This document shows positions 56,809 through 64,000 of a stretch of DNA of 64,000 nucleotides, piece by piece; position 1 is the first letter of the stretch; the number at the start of each line of letters is the position of its first letter. The DNA is from Nannochloropsis salina CCMP1776 (lineage: Eukaryota > Sar > Eustigmatophyceae > Eustigmatales > Monodopsidaceae): NCBI GenBank assembly GCA_004565275.1, contig SDOX01000001.1, positions 1,002,947 through 1,066,946 on the forward strand, given 5' to 3'. The notes beneath the pieces are model-generated. The model did no database searches and had not been told where the DNA came from. It saw only the letters and a program-made list of their open reading frames with translations. The translations under genes were made by a program, and so were the position numbers.

Positions 56809-57717
56809 NNNNNNNNNNNNNNNNNNNNNNNNNNNNNNNNNNNNNNNNNNNNNNNNNNNNNNNNNNNNNNNNNNNNNNNNNNNNNNNNNNNNNNNNNNNN
56901 NNNNNNNNNNNNNNNNNNNNNNNNNNNNNNNNNNNNNNNNNNNNNNNNNNNNNNNNNNNNNNNNNNNNNNNNNNNNNNNNNNNNNNNNNNNNNNNNNNNN
57001 NNNNNNNNNNNNNNNNNNNNNNNNNNNNNNNNNNNNNNNNNNNNNNNNNNNNNNNNNNNNNNNNNNNNNNNNNNNNNNNNNNNNNNNNNNNNNNNNNNNN
57101 NNNNNNNNNNNNNNNNNNNNNNNNNNNNNNNNNNNNNNNNNNNNNNNNNNNNNNNNNNNNNNNNNNNNNNNNNNNNNNNNNNNNNNNNNNNNNNNNNNNN
57201 NNNNNNNNNNNNNNNNNNNNNNNNNNNNNNNNNNNNNNNNNNNNNNNNNNNNNNNNNNNNNNNNNNNNNNNNNNNNNNNNNNNNNNNNNNNNNNNNNNNN
57301 NNNNNNNNNNNNNNNNNNNNNNNNNNNNNNNNNNNNNNNNNNNNNNNNNNNNNNNNNNNNNNNNNNNNNNNNNNNNNNNNNNNNNNNNNNNNNNNNNNNN
57401 NNNNNNNNNNNNNNNNNNNNNNNNNNNNNNNNNNNNNNNNNNNNNNNNNNNNNNNNNNNNNNNNNNNNNNNNNNNNNNNNNNNNNNNNNNNNNNNNNNNN
57501 NNNNNNNNNNNNNNNNNNNNNNNNNNNNNNNNNNNNNNNNNNNNNNNNNNNNNNNNNNNNNNNNNNNNNNNNNNNNNNNNNNNNNNNNNNNNNNNNNNNN
57601 NNNNNNNNNNNNNNNNNNNNNNNNNNNNNNNNNNNNNNNNNNNNNNNNNNNNNNNNNNNNNNNNNNNNNNNNNNNNNNNNNNNNNNNNNNNNNNNNNNNN
57701 NNNNNNNNNNNNNNNNN
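56809..57717. other. Assembly gap (Ns)
   Basis: 909 unknown bases. Its right edge begins in the middle of a sequence that, in the second copy at 59352, is part of a palindrome, so a similar palindrome may have caused the gap. Confidence 0.99.
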
Positions 57718-58823
57718 GTTTTTCCGATCCTATGGTTCCTCCCCTCTTGTTAATGCAACAGCGAGGGCTGCCACAAGCTTGCAACTAGTAAGTTCTTCCT
57801 TGCTCCATTTCGATTTGATGCTCTTGCTCATTTTCACCTCTTTGACCCCACTTTCACCCCATTTTCATACTGTCCAACCAAGCCTCGCCGCTTGATCAGG
57901 TCATTTTATCCATCGAGGAACACTTTAGCATATTTCTCTTCACACGATGCCCATCTTGGCGTGCTTTTTCATAAATAAATCGAAAGTATCCATACAACTT
58001 GTGGTCCATCTGTCGCCGTCCAAAGAATCTCAAGGTTTCCACGCTCATGCTCCCCGCTCAACCCAGCTTTCTCGGTGTGTATACCCATGCACTGCCACCT
58101 ACCTTGCGGGGCATGCACCGACTCTTCCCCCCCGACGCCGCCTTCTGGGAAGAGCACAGCGAATTGTGGCGCGATCAAGGTTACTTTTCCTACCTCTGGC
58201 CCTTGTCTTTCACAGATGCCTATGGGACGACGACCTCCTCCTTGTGGTTGAACGTGGGGGTCGGCTCTATGAGCTCGCCATCATCAGGCTCTAGAGGAGT
58301 GAGAGAAGGACCCCAAAAAAGTGTTGTGCATTCCCAATGTGAGCCCATGGAAGAGCTCAAAGACAACAGGTCAAGAACTGTGCAAATTGCCTCTCTCGCA
58401 ATACTTTCTTCTATCACGTCGTGCGAATGCGGAAGCCAATAATTCTACAAGGTCATCAAGGCTGTAGGCAGGAGTCCCACCCTCTCGTGCCCCCCGTCCC
58501 ATTGCTATGGCATCAAGCCATACAGATCGAGGGTACCTACAATCAATAAGAGGAATACCACATATATCCTTCCAGGTCCACTGCACGTTTGCCTTGATTC
58601 CCCCGTCTTGGGTTCAACTGCCACCTCGGTCACACAAGGTATGCTACTGGTGACCCCCCCACTCACAGAGTACCCTATCGACTCAGTCTGACACGCATCT
58701 CTCTCTACTCCCGATCGAGAAAAAAAAAACATTCCTCTCTCTTTTACCCTCTGTCTTTTACCCAATACCACAATTTTAACACTTGTCTCTGCCCTCCTGC
58801 ATGGGGATCGAGGCTGTGATGCG
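57718..58823. repeat. Segmental duplication, copy A
   Basis: Matches 59352-60460 almost base for base in the same orientation, offset 1,634-1,636 bp, with a handful of single-base and microsatellite-length differences. Its left end is cut by the gap; its right end stops at GATGCGC, where copy A continues into a dynein-gene fragment and copy B into unrelated sequence. Confidence 0.95.
58068..58250 (+). pseudogene. Oxygenase-related exon fragment, copy A
   Basis: After an acceptor-like CCCAG, the frame reads FLGVYTHALPPTLRGM, then RLFPPDAAFWEEHSELW and DQGYFSYLWPLSF. This parallels FLRVYDHVLPPAALLAM / FWEEHGYFRRDRGYFSYLLP of the oxygenase at 45-47 kb, clearly a diverged paralogue. No H-x-D, distal H or R motif follows, so only a fragment of the fold is present, on the opposite strand to the parent gene. 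Confidence 0.65.
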
Positions 58824-58970
58824 CCAGAACACATCCCGGACGGGGTCATGGCGGGAGTGCTCAAGAACGGACGCCTCGCCCACCACTCCCTGCCCCGCCC
58901 CGCTTCCTCCAGCCCCGCCTGAGCCTTACCTGCGCAGGTCAAACACGCAAACCAGGCCGTTCTGACAGCC
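58824..58970 (-). pseudogene. 147-bp copy of the dynein intermediate chain gene
   Basis: Identical to 54798-54944 apart from two substitutions (seen near 58852 and 58928). It covers the WD-repeat segment around the CVFDLRR...HHDPVRDVF region. No flanking dynein sequence accompanies it, so it is a dispersed, non-functional piece inserted between the two duplicated segments. Confidence 0.9.
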
Positions 58971-59041
58971 GATACAAGCAAGACGTCCGACTGGCGCATA
59001 CTCAAGACTATGAGCCCTATCAGGCCGCGATTTCAATAAAG

Positions 59042-59385
59042 AACAAGAGGGGAGGAACCATAGGATCGGAAAAACAAGAGAAGGAGGACTAGCTTTTAAA
59101 ACCCTGCGTCGATAAAAATCTGTAACAGACACATTCAAAGACATGTACAGCGGCGGGGTTAATTAGGACGAGACAGGCGTGAGAGGGGTTGGACGAGACA
59201 AGCTTGTGGCAGCCCTCGCTGTTGCGTTTCTCGTCCAACCCCTCTCAAGCCTGTCTCGTCCTAATTAACCCCGCCGCTGTACATGTCTTTGAATGTGTCT
59301 GTTACAGATTTTTATCGACGCAGGGTTTTAAAAGCTAGTCCTCCTTCTCTTGTTTTTCCGATCCTATGGTTCCTCCCCTCTTGTT
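59042..59385. repeat. Palindrome, 157-bp arms
   Basis: Arms 59042-59198 and 59229-59385 are reverse complements with about one visible mismatch. The 30-bp spacer (59199-59228) is itself close to the reverse complement of 59389-59415, just beyond the right arm. The right arm overlaps the start of duplication copy B. Confidence 0.92.
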
Positions 59386-60460
59386 AATGCAACAGCGAGG
59401 GCTGCCACAAGCTTGCAACTAGTAAGTTCTTCCTTGCTCCATTTCGATTTGATGCTCTTGCTCATTTTCACCTCTTTGACCCCACTTTCACCCCATTTTC
59501 ATACTGTCCAACCAAGCCTCGCCGCTTGATCAGGGCACTTTATCCATCGAGGAACACTTTAGCATATTTCTCTTCACACGATGCCCATCTTGGCGTGCTT
59601 TTTCATAAATAAATCGAAAGTATCCATACAACTTGTGGTCCATCTGTCGCCGTCCAAAGAATCTCAAGGTTTCCACGCTCATGCTCCCCGCTCAACCCAG
59701 CTTTCTCGGTGTGTATACCCATGCACTGCCACCTACCTTGCGGGGCATGCACCGACTCTTCCCCCCCGACGCCGCCTTCTGGGAAGAGCACAGCGAATTG
59801 TGGCGCGATCAAGGTTACTTTTCCTACCTCTGGCCCTTGTCTTTCACAGATGCCTATGGGACGACGACCTCCTCCTTGTGGTTGAACGTGGGGGTCGGCT
59901 CTATGAGCTCGCCATCATCAGGCTCTAGAGGAGTGAGAGAAGGACCCCAAAAAAGTGTTGTGCATTCCCAATGTGAGCCCATGGAAGAGCTCAAAGACAA
60001 CAGGTCAAGAACTGTGCAAATTGCCTCTCTCTCGCAATACTTTCTTCTATCACGTCGTGCGAATGCGGAAGCCAATAATTCTACAAGGTCATCAAGGCTG
60101 TAGGCAGGAGTCCCACCCTCTCGTGCCCCCCGTCCCATTGCTATGGCATCAAGCCATACAGATCGAGGGTACCTACAATCAATAAGAGGAATACCACATA
60201 TATCCTTCCAGGTCCACTGCACGTTTGCCTTGATTCCCCCGTCTTGGGTTCAACTGCCACCTCGGTCACACAAGGTATGCTACTGGTGACCCCCCCCACT
60301 CACAGAGTACCCTATCGACTCAGTCTGACACGCATCTCTCTCTACTCCCGATCGAGAAAAAAAAACATTCCTCTCTCTTTTACCCTTTGTCTTTTACCCA
60401 ATACCACAATTTTAACACTTGTCTCTGCCCTCCTGCATGGGGATCGAGGCTGTGATGCGC
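59352..60460. repeat. Segmental duplication, copy B
   Basis: Second copy of 57718-58823, same orientation, beginning inside the right arm of the palindrome and ending at GATGCGC. Confidence 0.95.
59702..59884 (+). pseudogene. Oxygenase-related exon fragment, copy B
   Basis: Duplicate of the fragment at 58068-58250, with the same FWEEHSELW and GYFSYLWPLSF landmarks. Like copy A it lacks the catalytic half of a 2OG oxygenase. Confidence 0.65.
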
Positions 60461-61111
60461 GACCATAATTGACATTACGATACTGCCTTCTTTGTCCTCT
60501 CCCCTTGAAACATGCATGCTCTGCTGTGCGCTTTGCTTCTGTTGACTTTTCCCACCATCACCGACGCGCACCATGACTAGCGTCTGCCGCGAAAGCGAGA
60601 ACGACGACGATATCAAGCAAGCAACACCTTCCCTAGCGCCTGCTTGTTGGCAACGCAAAGCCCTGCTTCTCATAGCTCCCTTCCCCCTACATCCACCACT
60701 CGCTACCCAGACAGGTTAGGAAGCGACGAGGGACAAAAGCATGCTTTGGAGCTTGGCAAGGAAGGCTGAAGCTATGGCATGGAGAGGAGGCGTGCAATCT
60801 CGTCGAGGTACGGTAGCTTGTGTAATGCAATTTTTGGTGGGCTTGTTGGTGTGGGTGGGTGGAAGGGGCGTTGGGAGCACACGGCCGCCTACTGTCACAT
60901 GATGATCCATTCCCGTCCCGTCTGCCTCTCTGTGCTGTACGTGTTTAATCCTGGTCGTGCTGGCAAGACTTTGTGCCAGGGTGCTCACGCACAAGCACAT
61001 ACATGCACGCCAACAGGGAGGGGAGGCGTGCTGCAGGAGGCGTTCTTCTCGACAGGCGTCACGGAGACGGGCACTGGCAGTGGAGGCGAGTCGAGAAAGA
61101 AGTAGATCATA
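60461..61111. other. Unassigned sequence after duplication
   Basis: About 0.65 kb without a supported gene. A plus frame (60779-61105) and a minus frame (60716-61300) overlap; the minus one is partly an artefact of the inverted repeat at its start. Confidence 0.4.
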
Positions 61112-61497
61112 GACTACCCGGCTGTTGGCGTGGTGGGGGCAGCTGCTAGTGCCACGGCTTACGCTGTCTCGAACTTTGACGAGACTCGGGCGCAAGCTGA
61201 AGTTGCGCGCATCCAGGATAAGGCAGCGACGCGGATCGCTCAGACGAAAGAAGCTGCGCGCATCCAGGCTCAGGCGCAAGCTGAAGTTGCGCGCATCCAC
61301 GATAAGGCAGCGACGGAAAACGCTCAGACGAAAGAAGAAGCTGCGCGCAACTTCAGCTTGCGCCTGAGCCTGGATGCGCGCAACTTCAGCTTGCGCCTGA
61401 GCCTGGATGCGCGCAGCTTCTTCTTTCGTCTGAGCGTTTTCCGTCGCTGCCTTATCCTGGATGCGCGCAGCTTCAGCTTGCGCCTGAGTCTGGATGC
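61112..61497 (+). repeat. Coiled-coil coding repeat with inverted duplication
   Basis: 61112-61342 encodes a hydrophobic segment (AVGVVGAAASATAYAV) followed by heptad-like Ala/Gln/Glu/Arg repeats (AQAEVARIQDKAAT, AQTKEAARIQAQAQ). From about 61343 to 61497 the same DNA words (GCGCAAGCTGAAGTTGCGCG, GATAAGGCAGCGACG, CAGACGAAAGAAG) appear as reverse complements, forming a long imperfect hairpin. The first part looks like an exon of a membrane-anchored coiled-coil protein cut short by the inversion; the gene's other exons are not seen. Confidence 0.6.
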
Positions 61498-62282
61498 TCT
61501 ATCGTCGGCTGAATCGGAGCTGATATCTGCTTGTTCAGCGACACAAAATGCAGTATATATATGTCAATTTCTCGTGGACCTTGGATTAAAGCAAGATGGA
61601 CCTACCATGATTATGGAAGAAAATCAAGCTTGTATTGCGATGAGCAATAATCCGATTTTACAAAAGAGGACTAAGCATATCGATGTACGATATCACTTCG
61701 TACGCGAGAAAGTTGAGAGTAAGGAAGTGGAACTGGTTTACATTCGTGCTCAGCATGAACTTGCGGATATTACAACTAAGCCCGTATTAAGTATTCGATT
61801 AGCGATGATACATGATCAAATGATGGGTTACAAGTTTTAATTGGGGTTTGGAAGGCAGCTGTGGGATCAGCTGTAGATGTATCATAGATGAGAAATAAAG
61901 TTCCCATCTTATGTGTGTGAGTTATAAGGTTAACGACTATGGATCATATTTAAAATGATGAAAAGTACGAGTGGGGGTGACACGAATAATAGAATGACAT
62001 GATAATGATGCTAAGGGAGCAAGGGATCAGCGATAGGAGGTTGAGAGAGCCGTTCAAGCCGTTTTACAGGATTACATCCGTTACAGCCATTGTACACGAT
62101 TATATCCGTTATGGGCTCTCCTCCGGTCTGTACTACGATGTGCTGATCGCTAGTGTGTCAAGTCGTGGTTTGCGTCCACCTAATTGTCTTGTATGATATA
62201 TCATTATACGACAACAGGACAGGCGTCGGCCAGAATCTTTGCTTGTCTTGGTTATCTTAGTAGAGATCCTTGGGTGAATTAG
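61498..62282 (+). mobile_element. Copia-type LTR retrotransposon fossil (RNase H end plus LTR)
   Basis: 61498-61840 has the C-terminal RNase H look of Copia polyproteins (SSAESELISACSATQNAV, RTKHIDVRYHFVREKV, ELADITTKPV). 61978-62282 is an LTR-like block related to 52032-52312. Only the right end of an element is present, directly abutting the coiled-coil inverted repeat. Broken; age uncertain but the two LTR-like blocks differ visibly. Confidence 0.8.
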
Positions 62283-63875
62283 ACAACCTTCAACTCACCT
62301 ATGGATCGTTAAACGAGTACGGGCAACAACTAGTCCATCGCTTGAGGACAGCGCACGCACTAGCGGCCCGAAAATTTGAAAGCCAGCAAGAACAAAGTCA
62401 AGGACGGTAGGCCAGGAAATAAGGCCACAAAAACCATTTCGCAATTGGTCAAAAAGTTTGGCTGTATTGCCCTTACCGCAAAAAGGGGGTCGGGTTGTAG
62501 TGCAAGCTAACAAAACCATAAACAGGCCCCTATCGAATCAGAAAACAATTAGGAGATTATGTTTATTAAATGGAATGGGCAGACGGCACGGCGCGGACAC
62601 CCGTGCAAGTCCACGTGACACGGCTGAAGGTGAAGGCATACATCACAAGACAGCCAATTACATCTCGCTACCAGACCCATCGTCATTCGAGGAAATACTC
62701 ACGAATCCACCCATGAGCAAACCACCATCAATACTTTCGACAGATAAGTTATGTAGAATTGGTAGAACAGACCATTAGGATACCATCATTCGCCCAGAGC
62801 AATTGGGATTGGTGGGGAAAACGCTCCGAATGGGGCGAAAGTGGTTCGTCGTCATCGCAGTCGAGTACGACAGGGAGTTACAAGCGAACGTAGCACGCTG
62901 TAAGGCGTACAAATACAACGCAACGACAGAAACATACATTCTTTTTGGTAAAGCGCAATTCACCGTTTGTGAGACCTTAAAAGTAAATCGATGAATTTCT
63001 TAAAGAAAAATTAGGGAATCACTAATGAAATCCATTGGCCGACAAATTTAAATCTCGGACACCGGCGCTGTAAGCCGAGGACATCTTACGGGCAGGGTAG
63101 GGGGATCTGTTGAAACTGTCGTATCGTGCTACAAGTCAGAGATGGATGTTTCTCGACGTTTCTCGACGTGCAGAAAGGGATAGAGCATTTCGAGTCGCCG
63201 TCCGGCCGAGCCGAGCCGCAATACCATCCGGCGGGATGCACCCAGGGGAGTATAGACTTTCCTTCGGGGAAGAAGGTGCGATCGCAGTTTAACCTATTTG
63301 GTATTTCTCTGTGCCTTTCTTCTCCCTGTGGGTACCGTCGATTCATATGGTTGTAACCATATTTATGGGACGGATTGGCAGAAGAGAATGGGACTCCTAC
63401 CAACGGGTCTGTGATTCGGATCTGTTTGTTTAACACCCGCACGCACAAAGAAATTATGAACGGAGACACATTCTCTCCAGTTTTGGTCTTTTTGTATCTG
63501 AGCTCATAATGTGTGCTCGCCCGGGAATGTCACATTCCTTCACAGAGGTCGTTCCCTTCACCCTCATAGAGCTCGCTAACTTGCTCTGAAGGGCGACCGC
63601 ACCGCTTTTTACACTACTCCCGGGATTCGCCGAAAGCTGGCGCATTGTTTCTTTCAAACCCTCCCGATCTCCGAGAAGTAAAAGACCCTTTGACAGCATC
63701 TCTCGTAGCAGTCATAAAAATAAAGGCATGAATCGACCTCTTCATTCTCGACGCATATCTGTTCGTTCGCAAAAGATACTAGAAAAGATTTTTTGGTGAA
63801 GTATTCGAATCTCTCGTCGTTGAGAATACTCCTAAGATTCGCCGAAGCTCGGCACATCTCCGGGATGTATAGATT
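62283..63875. other. Unassigned 1.6 kb
   Basis: Short open stretches on the plus strand (62458-62778; 62803-62994, with RKWFVVIAVEYDRELQ) and on the minus strand (63454-63857) resemble nothing I know. A small imperfect repeat with GATTCGCCGAA.GCT recurs near 63622 and 63836. No gene is supported. Confidence 0.35.
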
Positions 63876-63910
63876 CTATATCTATCTATCTATATATATA
63901 TATATATATG
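63876..63910. repeat. Microsatellite (TATC)n/(TA)n
   Basis: Simple repeat of TATC units passing into TA dinucleotides. The last 90 bases of the window after it show nothing recognised. Confidence 0.95.
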
Positions 63911-64000
63911 TTATACAGAAATTCTTTCGAACTATCCCGAGCTCAATATATTACACCTCACAATGTGGACTGTATTTTCTTGCCAAAGCTTCGACAAGCT

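Noticed and set aside
57947-58294. 115-codon frame present twice (also at 59581-59928) as an independent gene
   Set aside because: Its conservation is explained by the segmental duplication; the overlapping frame with the oxygenase-like FWEEH and GYFSYL words is the informative one.
60716-61300. 194-codon minus-strand frame
   Set aside because: Its first third is the reverse reading of the coiled-coil inverted repeat and the rest shows no motif or splice support.
63086-63857. Minus-strand frames near the right end as genes
   Set aside because: Short, without start context, splice support or recognisable domains.
1-64000. CRISPR arrays, bacterial operons, rRNA or tRNA genes
   Set aside because: The window is eukaryotic with spliceosomal introns; no regularly spaced repeats with unique spacers and no rRNA or tRNA-like sequence were noticed, though tRNAs with introns could be missed by eye.

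Overview
The window is a gene-dense piece of a eukaryotic nuclear genome. Most genes have GT-AG introns whose phases can be followed exactly. The gene set (an outer-dynein-arm intermediate chain, a PIG-X-like GPI-mannosyltransferase subunit, UTP6, a FUT8-like fucosyltransferase, plant-style MAP kinase kinases, a secreted GH5 glucanase) suggests a protist or alga that has, or recently had, a flagellated stage. A stramenopile alga (ochrophyte) is my best guess; nothing here proves it.

Layout: 1-1.3 kb, 3' part of an NRAMP metal transporter. 2.1-2.7 kb, a small secreted protein made of near-perfect 57-residue repeats. 3.2-11.9 kb, two MAP2K-like kinases head to head, each with a large insert at the same point of the kinase fold and a shared C-terminal helical motif. 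12.4-15.3 kb, two unrecognised minus-strand genes. 15.5-28.0 kb, one very large gene (35 exons, 2,458 residues) with a recurring short aromatic helix motif and no family I recognise. 28.7-30.5 kb, a secreted GH5 glucanase. 31.7-36.0 kb, NAD(P)HX dehydratase and UTP6, head to head. 36.5-39.0 kb, an unknown membrane protein. 39.3-42.6 kb, a DDHD phospholipase and a DUF423 protein sharing a 73-bp promoter region. 42.9-44.6 kb, PIG-X-like. 45.3-47.7 kb, a 2-oxoglutarate/Fe(II) oxygenase with a TPR/Sel1-like front. 49.6-51.7 kb, FUT8-like glycosyltransferase. 53.7-56.0 kb, DNAI2-like dynein intermediate chain.

The right-hand 12 kb is rearranged. Two Copia-type LTR fossils lie at 52.0-53.1 and 61.5-62.3 kb. 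A 909-base assembly gap interrupts a methyltransferase fragment. A 1.1-kb segment is present twice, 1,634 bp apart, and carries a piece of an oxygenase related to the 45-47 kb gene. Between the copies lie a 147-bp copy of the DNAI2-like gene (two differences) and a 157-bp-arm palindrome. An inverted duplication of a coiled-coil coding repeat abuts the second Copia fossil.

No pathway joins these genes; they are mostly housekeeping or signalling functions. The least expected items are the 2,458-residue protein, the kinase pair and the palindromic duplicated locus.
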